Of a DNA stretch of 64,000 nucleotides, positions 15,770-24,232 are shown in pieces. The notes under the pieces are model-generated. The model was not told where the DNA came from, searched no databases, and was given only the letters and a program-made list of their open reading frames with translations. Where the stretch lies: the NCBI GenBank assembly GCA_017308575.1, contig JAFKEQ010000005.1, forward strand, positions 1-64,000, written 5' to 3'. The DNA comes from Afipia sp. Lineage in GTDB: Bacteria > Pseudomonadota > Alphaproteobacteria > Rhizobiales > Xanthobacteraceae. Within the stretch, counting starts at the first letter, position 1, and each line of letters opens with the position of its first letter. The position numbers were made by a program, and so were the translations under genes.

Positions 15770-17959
15770 ATGTCGCCCTGGCTTCCCAACCGCATCATGC
15801 AATCCACCGTACTGGCCGGCCTTGCGGCCTGCGCCCTCGTTCTGTGGCTTGTCCTGGGCCAGCCGTGGCTTGGAGTGACGCTGCAGGCCGCCGAGGACGG
15901 CATCAAAATCACAGCCGTCGATCCGCAGGGACCTGCGCGCGCCGTGAACGTCCCCTCGCCCCTGCTGGCGATCGGCACGGGAAACAGCGGCCAATCTCTC
16001 AGCCTGAAATCCGGCGACCTGATCGAAGAGCCGGACATGATCGATGCCTATGACCAGACCCGGGACTTCATGGAGCGGCAATCGTCGCTCGCTGCGATCC
16101 TTAAGGGTCCTCAGGTTGTCCTTCAGCTTTCATCCGGCAATGCGGTGGGGCTGACGCCGGAATCGCGTCCGCTGCGCGATCTGCCCGCTGCGTTCTGGGT
16201 GCAAATCATCACCGGCCTCGGATCATTGCTGATCGGCGGCTGGGTGCTCGCGGTGAGACCGGCGGACATTGCCGCGCGGCTGCTCGCGCTGGCGGGTGTC
16301 ATGATCATGATATCCGCATTCGCTGCTGCCATTTATTCTTCGCGCGAACTCGCCATCGACGGCGGTCTTTTCCGCGCACTATCTGCGCTCAATCATATCG
16401 GTGCGCTCGGATTCGGCATGGCCATGATCATGCTGTTCCTCTCCTATCCAAAGAAGCTCGCACCATCCTCCTGGCTATGGGGCATTGCGCTTGTCACGGC
16501 CGCGTGGCTGGCCGCAGATATCCTGCGCCTGGTGCCGAGCCAGACCATCGGCAGCCAGTTGCCAACACTGCTTTACATGCTGACGATCGTCGTCCTGATC
16601 GCCGTGCAATGGTTCATCAACCGGCGTGATCCGCGTGCGCGCGGCGTGCTGCGCTGGATAGGTCTTTCGGTTCTCGTCGGCGCGGGCGCGTTCGTGCTGC
16701 TGGTGATCGCGCCGATCCTCGCCGAATCCCGGCCCATCATGCAGCAGGGCTACGCCTTCGGATTCTTTCTGGTGATCTACGCCGGGCTGGCATTGGGCGT
16801 CAGCCGCTATCGCCTGTTCGATCTCGACGAGTGGGCGTTCCGCATCATGTTCTACGCGGCCGGGATTGCTGCGCTGATGGCCATCGATGCCGTTCTGCTG
16901 TTCGTGCTGCACTTCCAGCGCGATGTCTCGCTCAGCATCGCGCTGCTGTCGGTGGCTTTCATCTATCTGCCGCTGCGCGATATGCTGTGGCGACGGCTGG
17001 TCGAGCGAAGACAGGTCGAAAACCACGAACTGTTTCGCAGCATCGTCGATATTTCATTCGCGAAGTCGCCGTCGGAACGGTCCGAGCGCTGGCGGGATCT
17101 GCTTCGCCGCCTGTTCGATCCGCTGGTCATGAAAGCCGCGGATGAACCGGTCGATGCGGTCAGCATGCGGAACGACGGACTCGATCTGATGCTGCCGGTG
17201 ACGGCGGACACGCCCGCGCTGGTGCTGCGCTACGCGTGGCAGGGCCGCAGGCTTTTCAGCACGGCGCATCTGCAACTGGCGCAGGAACTGGTCCGCCTGA
17301 TGCGCTACACCGACGAAAACCGCACTGCTTACGAGCGCGGCAGCGTCGAGGAGCGGCGGCGCATCGCCCGCGACCTGCACGACGACGTGGGCGCACGTCT
17401 TTTGTCCGGCCTCTACAAAACCGAAATCGGCGATACGCGGCGCGTGCTGCGCGAAGCGTTGGCGGATATCCGGACCATTGTCGGCGGCTTGTCCGCCGGC
17501 CCTCTCCCGCTCGGCCGGATCATCGCAACGCTTCGCCATGAAACCGGCGAAAGACTGGCAGCAGCGGGCGTCGAACTGAACTGGCCACTGGCTATCAGCG
17601 ATGAGAGCCAGGACCTGCTGCACTATCAGGCGTATCGCGGCCTGATTTCCGCCCATCGCGAAGCCATCAGCAACATCATCCGGCACGCGCAGGCAAGGAA
17701 AGCCGATATCCGGATCGACTATGCGGAAGGGCATGTCTACAACATCATCACGGACGATGGAATCGGATTCGATCCGGTGGCGGCGGAAAACGACCAGCGC
17801 GGCAGCGGGTTGCGCGGAATGAACCGCCGGCTGGCGGATCTTGACGGCTCGTTGTCCATCCAGCGTCTCACACCGGGCATGTCCATCACGATCACGATTC
17901 CCTTGCAGCCCTTGGACGCGACCGCAGGACGTCGTGAAACAACGGAGTTCACGGCATGA
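15770..17959 (+). CDS. Membrane sensor histidine kinase with PDZ-like and multi-TM sensor (NarL/HisKA_3 type)
   Basis: This 729-residue kinase starts with one membrane helix (residues about 10-30), then a periplasmic PDZ-like stretch (WLGVTLQAAEDGIKITAVDPQGPA ... KSGDLI). Roughly seven further membrane segments follow between residues 145 and 400. The cytoplasmic part has a HisKA_3 box, RRRIARDLHDDVGARLLSG (phospho-accepting His near residue 535), and a GHKL ATPase domain (REAISNIIRHAQA, DDGIGFDP, RGSGLRGMNRRLADLDG). The signal is unknown; the PDZ-like sensor suggests envelope or peptide sensing. It lies 98 bases before a NarL-family response regulator, its likely partner. Confidence 0.85.
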   Translation: MSPWLPNRIMQSTVLAGLAACALVLWLVLGQPWLGVTLQAAEDGIKITAVDPQGPARAVNVPSPLLAIGTGNSGQSLSLKSGDLIEEPDMIDAYDQTRDFMERQSSLAAILKGPQVVLQLSSGNAVGLTPESRPLRDLPAAFWVQIITGLGSLLIGGWVLAVRPADIAARLLALAGVMIMISAFAAAIYSSRELAIDGGLFRALSALNHIGALGFGMAMIMLFLSYPKKLAPSSWLWGIALVTAAWLAADILRLVPSQTIGSQLPTLLYMLTIVVLIAVQWFINRRDPRARGVLRWIGLSVLVGAGAFVLLVIAPILAESRPIMQQGYAFGFFLVIYAGLALGVSRYRLFDLDEWAFRIMFYAAGIAALMAIDAVLLFVLHFQRDVSLSIALLSVAFIYLPLRDMLWRRLVERRQVENHELFRSIVDISFAKSPSERSERWRDLLRRLFDPLVMKAADEPVDAVSMRNDGLDLMLPVTADTPALVLRYAWQGRRLFSTAHLQLAQELVRLMRYTDENRTAYERGSVEERRRIARDLHDDVGARLLSGLYKTEIGDTRRVLREALADIRTIVGGLSAGPLPLGRIIATLRHETGERLAAAGVELNWPLAISDESQDLLHYQAYRGLISAHREAISNIIRHAQARKADIRIDYAEGHVYNIITDDGIGFDPVAAENDQRGSGLRGMNRRLADLDGSLSIQRLTPGMSITITIPLQPLDATAGRRETTEFTA

Positions 17960-18057
17960 CGGCCCGCCCCCCATATTCAAGGGATACCGCCACTTCCCGC
18001 AGGAACTACAATCGGCGGCTGAATATGGCGCCAATGCCTTGATCGCGAGTTCAGCAG

Positions 18058-18759
18058 ATGGTGTCAGCCTCCCAAAACCTTCCGAAACGCCTGGGTCTCG
18101 TAGTCGAAGATCAGGCCGATACGCGCGCCTGGCTGGTCAGGATGCTGGCCAAGGCGTTCGACGGCATCGACATATCGGAGGCCGCCACCCGGCGGGCCGC
18201 CTTTGAATGGGTCCGCTCGCAACCTCTCGCTCAGGCCGCCGCTGACGGAAGCCGTCACGTCGCACTGATCGATCTCGGCCTTCCCGATGGATCGGGCATC
18301 GATCTCATTCGCGAAGTGTCCGAAAAATATCCAGCCGTCCTGCCGGTCGTCACCACCATCTATGACGACGAGGGTCACCTGTTCGAAGCAATCGCCGCAG
18401 GGGCACAGGGTTATCTTCTCAAGGATCAGCACGGCGATGCGCTTGTCGGCTATCTGCATCGCATCGATCTCGGCGAGCCGCCGCTGTCGCCTTCCATCGC
18501 ATTGCGCATGCTGAAGCACTTCTCCCAGCGTCCGCTCGGAGCAAACCTTTCACCGTTAGCCACCGAGGCAAACCTGACTGCGCGGGAAATCGACGTCCTG
18601 CGGCTGATGGGCCGCGGCCTGCGAACGGGCGAAGCCGCGCGCGTACTCGGCCTGACGCCGCATACGGTCGCGGGATACGTCAAAACCGTGTACCGCAAGC
18701 TGAACATCTCCTCGCGCGCGGAAGCCGCCATCGAAGCTGTTCGCCGCGGCCTCGTTTAG
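18058..18759 (+). CDS. LuxR/NarL-family response regulator
   Basis: This 233-residue regulator has an N-terminal receiver domain with acidic pocket VVEDQADTR, phospho-acceptor LIDLGLPDGSG (Asp near residue 70), TTIYDDEG and a KD lysine in YLLKDQHG. The C-terminal LuxR helix-turn-helix reads LTAREIDVLRLMGRGLRTGEAA followed by LTPHTVAGYVKTVYRKL. Between 17959 and 18057 I see no separate gene. Its targets are unknown; the nearby FNR and cbb3 genes are candidates only by proximity. Confidence 0.88.
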   Translation: MVSASQNLPKRLGLVVEDQADTRAWLVRMLAKAFDGIDISEAATRRAAFEWVRSQPLAQAAADGSRHVALIDLGLPDGSGIDLIREVSEKYPAVLPVVTTIYDDEGHLFEAIAAGAQGYLLKDQHGDALVGYLHRIDLGEPPLSPSIALRMLKHFSQRPLGANLSPLATEANLTAREIDVLRLMGRGLRTGEAARVLGLTPHTVAGYVKTVYRKLNISSRAEAAIEAVRRGLV

Positions 18760-18876
18760 ACGCGACCTCGATCTGCGTCCCTCACGCCGCGAATGATTTC
18801 CATTCACGCCGATGATGTATAGATTGCGTCGAACCATGATCCGGCAACACGGATCGCCGCCTGAGGGGATCGCATT

Positions 18877-19116
18877 GTGAAGATTACAGTCAATATCGAC
18901 TGCACGCCGCAGGAAGCCCGCGAATTTCTCGGACTGCCCGATATTCAGCCGATGCAGGACAAGGCGATGAAGCAGATGGAGGAAAAGCTCCTCTCCGGCA
19001 TCGCCGCCATGTCTCCGGACGCGATGCTCAAGAACTGGATGTCGTTCAACTCCGAAAAGATGGGCGACATGTTCAAGATGTTCGGCGGGATGACCGGGGG
19101 CAACACCAGCAAGTGA
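18877..19116 (+). CDS. DUF6489-like small protein
   Basis: This 79-residue protein begins MKITVNIDCTPQEAREFLGLPDI and ends with a methionine- and glycine-rich helix (MGDMFKMFGGMTGG). I recognise the pattern as a small conserved alphaproteobacterial family (DUF6489); its function is not known to me. The methionine-rich amphipathic tail resembles small proteins that associate with polyhydroxyalkanoate granules, but that is only an impression. It has its own start with GAGGGGAT upstream and stands alone between the response regulator and the convergent FNR gene. Confidence 0.7.
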   Translation: MKITVNIDCTPQEAREFLGLPDIQPMQDKAMKQMEEKLLSGIAAMSPDAMLKNWMSFNSEKMGDMFKMFGGMTGGNTSK

Positions 19117-19177
19117 GTTGAGCCTTTAGCGCCCGCCACGATTGGGAATCGCTGCGCGATCAACCGCGCCGACGATC

Positions 19178-19921
19178 TCAGGCTGCGGTGAGATGGTCCA
19201 ACCGCTCGCTGCTCAGCAGGCGGACGCCGTCCGGGACGATCAGCACGGTCTTCTCGCGCGCGAGCTTGGTGAGCGTGCGGCTGACAGTCTCAATGGTGAG
19301 ACCGAGATAGTCTGCGATATCCTGGCGGCCCATCGGCAACGCGATTGTGACGGACATTGGTCCGATCCGGGCGTAACGCGCCTGAAGGTTGACCAGAAAC
19401 GCCGCGACCTTCTCTTCGGCGGTCTTGCGGCCGAGCAGCAGCATCTGATCCTGCGCGAGGCTGAGTTCGTGTCCGGCAAATTCGTGCAACCGACGCAGCA
19501 GGTGCGGCTTGTCGTCGATGTAGTGCACGAAGGCCGAACGCTGGAAGCGGCAGACCTTGACCGGCGTGATCGCCTCCGCGGTCACGCCATAACGATCCAT
19601 CAGCGCGAGCCCGAGAAAATCGCCGGGCAGCGCAAATCCCATGATCTGGCGGCGGCCGTCCGGAAGCGACTTGTAGAGCCGCACGACGCCTTCGGTGATA
19701 TTGAAAACATTGTTGGCCAGAGCACCCTGATCGAACAGCATGGTCTTCGGCGCGAAGGCCGTGACCTGACTGATCCGCTCCAGTTCTTCCAGTTCGGACA
19801 GTTCAAGAGCCCCGCAAACACTGACCAGACGAACTGCACAGTTGGCACAGCCGCCCGCGCTGCTGCGGTTGTGCTTGCATTGGTGGCCTGCCGTGGCCGT
19901 GCACTGTTCAGACGTGTCCAT
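19178..19921 (-). CDS. FNR-type (FnrN/AadR-like) oxygen-responsive Crp-family regulator
   Basis: This 247-residue protein has a cysteine-rich N-terminus: C25-x2-C28-x7-C36, plus C124 inside the effector domain, the arrangement expected for a [4Fe-4S] oxygen sensor such as FNR (C7 and C15 are extra). The cNMP-type beta-barrel spans about residues 50-150. The C-terminal helix-turn-helix contains LTIETVSRTL, whose E--SR residues read the TTGAT half-site. AadR of Rhodopseudomonas palustris, which controls anaerobic aromatic degradation, is of this kind. Two matching anaeroboxes lie between this gene and the divergent gene, so autoregulation is likely. Confidence 0.88.
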   Translation of the reverse strand: MDTSEQCTATAGHQCKHNRSSAGGCANCAVRLVSVCGALELSELEELERISQVTAFAPKTMLFDQGALANNVFNITEGVVRLYKSLPDGRRQIMGFALPGDFLGLALMDRYGVTAEAITPVKVCRFQRSAFVHYIDDKPHLLRRLHEFAGHELSLAQDQMLLLGRKTAEEKVAAFLVNLQARYARIGPMSVTIALPMGRQDIADYLGLTIETVSRTLTKLAREKTVLIVPDGVRLLSSERLDHLTAA

Positions 19922-19972
19922 GATGCCGTCCTGATGATCCAGGTCTCAGTATATATGAATCTGCGCAGGATT

Positions 19973-19986
19973 TTGACCTAAATCAA
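19973..19986. promoter_or_regulatory. Anaerobox (FNR/FixK site) 1
   Basis: TTGACCTAAATCAA matches the FNR/FixK consensus TTGAT-N4-ATCAA at nine of ten specified bases. It lies about 52 bases upstream of the FNR-type gene (minus strand) and could mediate autoregulation. Confidence 0.72.
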
Positions 19987-19998
19987 AAGGAGAAATCG

Positions 19999-20012
19999 TT
20001 GATTCACGTCAA
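19999..20012. promoter_or_regulatory. Anaerobox (FNR/FixK site) 2
   Basis: TTGATTCACGTCAA matches TTGAT-N4-ATCAA at nine of ten specified bases. Its centre is 26 bases from that of site 1. A transcript activated from it on the plus strand would start near 20046, which supports the later start at 20081 for the downstream gene. Confidence 0.7.
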
Positions 20013-20080
20013 TGCCGCCCGACCTGCGCTCCGCTCAACTGGCCGCTCCCCGAATTGATCGCAGCGAACCCAGATCGGCA

Positions 20081-20533
20081 ATGGATCAGCATTTTCAGGC
20101 AAATTCGATCGGCCTGCGGGATGCGAGGTCCGCATACCCGCTGATTTACCTGCATGACCCCAGCATCACACTGGAGGAATGGCTCCGTTTCGCGCGCCGC
20201 CGCTGTAGCCAGGCGCCGGAACGCACCGGGCTGATCGCGATTCGCGACCGGCGCGGGCTGATCCATGCTGTGTTCGGATACCGCGTGGACATCGACCTCC
20301 GGGCCCGCAAACGGCTCTGCCTGAACAATCTGGTGGTGGCGCGGATGCCGGGTTCGCAGATCGACGATGCCGTTATCGCCAGCGCGAACGACCTGTCCGC
20401 GCGCCTCGCCTGCCAAACCATTAGTCTCGAACAACCTTTCAGCCGCCGGACGGGCGTGCCGGGCGCCTGCCCGACCCCTTACGATCTGGCCGCCAGCCGC
20501 GCGAACTTCATCCCGAGCACGCGACGCCATTGA
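20081..20533 (+). CDS. Hypothetical protein, possibly acetyltransferase-like
   Basis: This protein has about 150 residues from the ATG at 20081; the frame is also open from 20012, but that start overlaps an anaerobox. The central part, TGLIAIRDRRGLIHAVFGYRVDIDLRARKRLCLNNLVV, looks like the central sheet of a GNAT-type fold, but no clear acetyl-CoA loop is seen. Its likely promoter contains FNR sites, so it may belong to the low-oxygen response. Its end overlaps the end of the convergent haemoglobin gene by 26 bases. Function unknown. Confidence 0.6.
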   Translation: MDQHFQANSIGLRDARSAYPLIYLHDPSITLEEWLRFARRRCSQAPERTGLIAIRDRRGLIHAVFGYRVDIDLRARKRLCLNNLVVARMPGSQIDDAVIASANDLSARLACQTISLEQPFSRRTGVPGACPTPYDLAASRANFIPSTRRH

Positions 20534-21011
20534 GAACTTCTTCGCCGGAGGCTGGCTGCGATGGCCGCGAATGCCGCGGCGCTTCAATCCTGCCCTGCGC
20601 CGACGCAATTCCAAGCTCCAGACTGTCTGCGATCCGCCGCGCCCGTTCAATGAAATGAGCGGCGGCCACCGGCGGGCACATTTCCTCCGCGGTGGCCTCA
20701 AACAGCGCCAGCCATCGGTCGAAATGCGCCGCGCCGACCGGAAGATTCATGTGCATCCGCATGGGCTGTCCGTGATAGCGGCCGGTCATCAGCGCCACGG
20801 AGGACCAGAACGCGCACAGCTTTTCGATGTGATGCTCCCAGTCGGTAACCCGCGATGCGAAAATCGGCCCCAGCACCGGCTCGTCTTGAATCCGCCGATA
20901 GAACGTCCGCACAAGACGTTCGATCATCGTCTCGTCGATTCCCGTTCTCGTCATGATGTCGGCCGTCATACGCGCGCGGCGCTCCGGCCCACCTTCCTCG
21001 ATCGTCGTCAT
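20508..21011 (-). CDS. Group III truncated haemoglobin
   Basis: This 167-residue protein has the truncated-haemoglobin fold. Helix B carries the distal tyrosine (RTFYRRIQDEPVLGPIF). WEHHIEKLCAFWSSVALMTGRYHGQPM covers helices C to E, and GAAHFDRWLALFEAT carries the proximal histidine. The pattern fits group III trHbs. About 30 C-terminal residues after RIADSLELG form a polar tail. It lies 26 bases after nsrR on the same strand, and the pair shares an NsrR-type operator, so nitric-oxide or nitrosative-stress handling is the best guess. Peroxide or oxygen chemistry cannot be excluded. Confidence 0.85.
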   Translation of the reverse strand: MTTIEEGGPERRARMTADIMTRTGIDETMIERLVRTFYRRIQDEPVLGPIFASRVTDWEHHIEKLCAFWSSVALMTGRYHGQPMRMHMNLPVGAAHFDRWLALFEATAEEMCPPVAAAHFIERARRIADSLELGIASAQGRIEAPRHSRPSQPASGEEVLNGVACSG

Positions 21012-21037
21012 CGCAGAAAACTCCTTTCACTTGCGGC

Positions 21038-21466
21038 TCAGGCCGCCGGCCGAATGCCGAAATCCTCGGGGCGCAGCACCAGATCGGCCAGCGTGTAGCG
21101 ATCGAGCGTTGCCATGAAAGCTCCCAGCGCCTCTTTCAGGACACCCTTCAGGCGGCAGCGCGGCGTGATCAGGCAGCGGTTGTCCGGCGAAAAGCACTCG
21201 ACCATCGCGAAATCCGGCTCGGTCGCCCGAACGACATCGCCCAGACAAATCTTGTTTGGCCGCATTGCGAGTGCGAGCCCGCCCGAACGCCCCCGAACCG
21301 CCTTCAGATACCCCGAGCGCGTGAGCTGATTTGCCACCTTCATGAGATGCGTGCGCGATATCCCGTAGGCCCTCGCGGTTTCCTCGATCGTAATCAATTC
21401 CTCCCCCCGCGCCGCGGCAAACAGCAGCACGCGCAACGCGTAATCGGAAAAATTCGTCAATCGCAT
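21038..21466 (-). CDS. nsrR: Rrf2-family regulator, NsrR type (nitric oxide sensing)
   Basis: This 142-residue Rrf2 protein begins MRLTNFSDYALRVLLFAA, has a winged helix-turn-helix (ISRTHLMKVANQLTRSGYL) and three clustered cysteines C91, C98 and C104 (ECFSPDNRC ... PRCRL) that would hold an iron-sulfur cluster. These features match NsrR, which represses until its cluster reacts with NO. The start at 21466 fits the family; the frame is open to 21493, but that adds nine residues. The operator at 21501-21529 lies just upstream, indicating autoregulation. It is co-directional with the haemoglobin gene and divergent from ccoN. Confidence 0.87.
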   Translation of the reverse strand: MRLTNFSDYALRVLLFAAARGEELITIEETARAYGISRTHLMKVANQLTRSGYLKAVRGRSGGLALAMRPNKICLGDVVRATEPDFAMVECFSPDNRCLITPRCRLKGVLKEALGAFMATLDRYTLADLVLRPEDFGIRPAA

Positions 21467-21500
21467 CGAGGCCTCCATTGTCCCGGATTGCATCCGGCAC

Positions 21501-21529
21501 TATAAGATATATTATAAATTCATCTTATA
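21501..21529. promoter_or_regulatory. NsrR-type operator between nsrR and the cbb3 cluster
   Basis: A 29-base inverted repeat has arms TATAAGAT and ATCTTATA and inner ATT/AAT, with only three mismatched pairs. The inner part reads AAGAT-n2-ATT-n3-AAT-n2-ATCTT, which agrees with the NsrR consensus known from gammaproteobacteria. The AT-rich site also contains a TATAAT-like -10 sequence. It is 35 bases before nsrR and about 310 before ccoN, so it certainly suits nsrR autoregulation and may also control the oxidase. Confidence 0.78.
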
Positions 21530-21840
21530 GGGAAGCACCGATATGCATCCGCTTCTGCACCTGCGAACGGCCTCATGGGGAAGGGCAGCGAGATTCCACA
21601 TGCAAGTCTTTGAGCTAGAGCAAAGACCCGAACCGGGCCTCCGCTTAGTTTTGGATCGGAAAGAAATGGGTATCGCCGCGGGCATCGACTTTCAGGTTCC
21701 ACAAACCGGAACTAGGCTGTTCGACACGCTCACGCGACCACATTGATGCGCATTTGATTTCAATTGCGCAGGGCCGGATGAACCGGCCTGCGCTGCGGAC
21801 AGCCGGCTGACGTTGCCGGGACCAAGACAGGCGGCAAGAT
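21530..21840 (+). other. Upstream region of the cbb3 operon, no supported gene
   Basis: These 311 bases between the NsrR-type operator and ccoN contain a 67-codon frame (21543-21746) that I do not believe: it has no family look and its reverse complement is also open. Two TTGAT half-sites lie at 21743-21747 and 21754-21758, but neither has a good ATCAA partner four bases away. It is probably a long leader or a promoter region for ccoN. Confidence 0.5.
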
Positions 21841-23493
21841 ATGTTGGGGCAACTTACCAAAAACGAACGCCAGCTCGCGCTGGTCATTCTGCTCGCAGTC
21901 GGCCTTTGGGGGCTGGTTTTCGGCGTCGCGGGAAAAGACGATCCACTCGGCGCGCATGGCTGGATCATCGTCCTCGCCGCGCTCGCGGGCATCTTCAAGA
22001 TCATCTCGATCTACTACGATCCGGAGCCGAGTGACGATCGCCTCAGCAGCTACTATGACGATCCGACGAAGCTCGGCATCATCCTGGCGATGGTCTGGGC
22101 CGTCATCGGCCTCTTCGTCGGCGACTGGGTCGCGTGGCTGCTGGTCAAGCCCGATCTGACCTTCGATGCCGGATGGTCAAGCTTCGGGCGGCTGCGCCCC
22201 GTGCACACGACGGGCGTGATCTTCGGATTCGGCGGCAACGCCCTCATCGCCACATCCTTCTATGTTCTCCAGCGCACGTCGCGCGCGCGCCTTCCCGATC
22301 AGCTCAGCCCCTGGTTCGTGCTGATGGGATACAATCTGTTCGTGATCCTCGCGGTCACCGGCTACATGATGGGCATCACCCAGTCGAAGGAATATGCCGA
22401 GCCGGAATGGTACGCCGACCTGTGGCTCGTGATCGTGTGGGTGACGTATTTCGGGATTTACCTGCGCACGCTGATGCGGCGCAAGGAGCCTCATATCTAC
22501 GTGGCCAACTGGTACTACATGGCCTTCATCCTCGTTGTCGCCGTCCTGCACATCGTCAACAATCTCGCTGTCCCCGTCTCGCTCGGTCACGCCAAGAGCT
22601 ATTCGCTGTTCTCCGGCGTGCAGGATGCGATGACGGAGTGGTGGTACGGACACAACGCAGTCGCGTTCTTCCTGACCTCCGGCTTTCTCGGCATGATGTA
22701 CTATTATCTGCCGATCCGCGCCGGACGCCCGATCTTCTCCTATCGCCTGTCGATCATCAGCTTCTGGGGCATCACCTTCTTCTACATGTGGGCGGGTTCG
22801 CACCATCTTCACTACACGGCGCTGCCGCAGTGGGTGCAGACGCTGGGCATGACCTTCTCGCTGATGCTACTGGTCCCTTCATGGGCTTCGGCGACCAACG
22901 CCCTCCTCACCCTGAACGGCGCATGGCACAAGGTGCGCGACGACGCCACGCTGCGCTTCATGATGGTGGCGGCGGTGTTCTACGGCCTGACCACGTTTGA
23001 AGGTTCGTTCCTCGCGATCCGCTCGGTCAATTCGCTGTCACACTACACCGACTGGACCGTGGGTCACGTTCACGCCGGCGCGCTTGGCTGGGTGGCGATG
23101 ATCACCTTCGGCTCGATCTACGCATCCGTGCCCTGGCTCTGGAAGCAAAAGAGCATGTACTCGCCGAAGCTGGTCGAGGTTCACTTCTGGCTCGCGGTTG
23201 CCGGCACCATCGTCTACGTCTTCGCGATGTGGAATTCCGGCATCATCCAGGGGCTGATGTGGCGGACCTACACAGAGAACGGAACGCTGGCCTATTCCTT
23301 CGTGGACTCGCTGATCGCGATGCACCCCTACTACATCGCCCGCGCCGTCGGCGGCCTCCTGTTCCTGCTCGGCGCACTGGTCGGCTGCTACAACATCTGG
23401 ATGACGATCAAGACTGCGACGCACGTCATCCCTGAATCCGCTGCGGACCGGCCGGCTGTCGCGCCTGCTGCCGCCCTTCAACCGGGGGAGTGA
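21841..23493 (+). CDS. ccoN: cbb3-type cytochrome c oxidase subunit I
   Basis: This 550-residue catalytic subunit has about 12-14 membrane helices and the CcoN histidines: HTTGVIFGFGGNALIA near residue 120, WYGHNAV (CuB ligand) near 265, and WAGSHHLHYTALP near 320. HYTDWTVGHVHAGALGW near 400 carries the haem b and b3 ligands. It reduces oxygen to water in the inner membrane with high affinity and pumps protons. The first 70 residues include an extra membrane segment and a soluble loop before the conserved core, as in some other CcoN proteins. It is the first gene of ccoNOQP, about 310 bases from an NsrR-type operator. Confidence 0.95.
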   Translation: MLGQLTKNERQLALVILLAVGLWGLVFGVAGKDDPLGAHGWIIVLAALAGIFKIISIYYDPEPSDDRLSSYYDDPTKLGIILAMVWAVIGLFVGDWVAWLLVKPDLTFDAGWSSFGRLRPVHTTGVIFGFGGNALIATSFYVLQRTSRARLPDQLSPWFVLMGYNLFVILAVTGYMMGITQSKEYAEPEWYADLWLVIVWVTYFGIYLRTLMRRKEPHIYVANWYYMAFILVVAVLHIVNNLAVPVSLGHAKSYSLFSGVQDAMTEWWYGHNAVAFFLTSGFLGMMYYYLPIRAGRPIFSYRLSIISFWGITFFYMWAGSHHLHYTALPQWVQTLGMTFSLMLLVPSWASATNALLTLNGAWHKVRDDATLRFMMVAAVFYGLTTFEGSFLAIRSVNSLSHYTDWTVGHVHAGALGWVAMITFGSIYASVPWLWKQKSMYSPKLVEVHFWLAVAGTIVYVFAMWNSGIIQGLMWRTYTENGTLAYSFVDSLIAMHPYYIARAVGGLLFLLGALVGCYNIWMTIKTATHVIPESAADRPAVAPAAALQPGE

Positions 23494-23498
23494 GCCGC

Positions 23499-24230
23499 AT
23501 GTTCGGACTTCACTATCGGCTGGAACGTAAAGCCATCGGTCTCGTTCTCGCCATCATCATCGTCTCGAGCATCGGCGGCCTGGTGGAAATCGCCCCGCTC
23601 TTCACCATCCACCAGACCGTGGAAGACGCGCCCGACATGCGCGTCTACACGCCGCTCGAACTGTCGGGCCGCAACATCTACATCCGCGAAGGCTGCTATG
23701 CCTGCCACTCGCAGATGATCCGCACGCTGCGCGACGAAGTCGAACGCTATGGGCCCTACTCCCTCGCGGTGGAATCCAAATACGATCATCCGATGCTGTG
23801 GGGGTCGAAGCGGACGGGACCGGACCTTGCACGGATCGGCGGAAAGTACTCCGACGACTGGCACGTGGCCCATCTCAACAATCCGCGTGACGTGATGTCC
23901 GTGTCCGTCATGCCGGCCTATGCGTGGCTGTCGCGCACGGCGCTGCGAACCGACGACATGGGCCTGCAGCTCAAGGCGCAGCGCGCGGTCGGCGTTCCCT
24001 ACACCGACGACATGATCGCCAACGCGACGTCCGACGCCTACGGGCAGGCTTCACCGGACTCGCCCTTCGCCGAAGGCGTCACCAAGCGTTACGGCAAGGC
24101 GACCAACGTCCGCGCCTTCGACGGGAAGCCAAACGATCTCACCGAAATGGATGCACTGGTGGCGTATCTGCAAATTCTCGGCAAACTGACGGAAGCGCCT
24201 TACAAGCCCGTCGCCGAAGTCGCGAGGTAA
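23499..24230 (+). CDS. ccoO: cbb3-type cytochrome c oxidase subunit II (monohaem)
   Basis: This 243-residue membrane-anchored cytochrome c has an N-terminal helix (AIGLVLAIIIVSSIGGLVEIAPLF) and then the haem site REGCYACHSQMIRTL, with RTGPDLARIGGKYSDDWH further on. The axial methionine is probably in SVMPAYAWLS. The ATG at 23499 is preferred over the GTG at 23490 because GGGGGAG sits about nine bases before it. It follows ccoN after five bases and hands electrons from CcoP to CcoN. Confidence 0.93.
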   Translation: MFGLHYRLERKAIGLVLAIIIVSSIGGLVEIAPLFTIHQTVEDAPDMRVYTPLELSGRNIYIREGCYACHSQMIRTLRDEVERYGPYSLAVESKYDHPMLWGSKRTGPDLARIGGKYSDDWHVAHLNNPRDVMSVSVMPAYAWLSRTALRTDDMGLQLKAQRAVGVPYTDDMIANATSDAYGQASPDSPFAEGVTKRYGKATNVRAFDGKPNDLTEMDALVAYLQILGKLTEAPYKPVAEVAR

Positions 24231-24232
24231 TC

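Noticed and set aside
21543..21746. 67-codon frame between the NsrR-type operator and ccoN
   Set aside because: GGAAG precedes its ATG, but the peptide has no recognisable character, the reverse strand is equally open, and it would begin 13 bases after the operator.
21743..21769. Possible FNR/FixK box before ccoN
   Set aside because: Two TTGAT half-sites are present, but the bases at the partner position (ATTTG and ATTGC) match ATCAA poorly. Not called as anaeroboxes.
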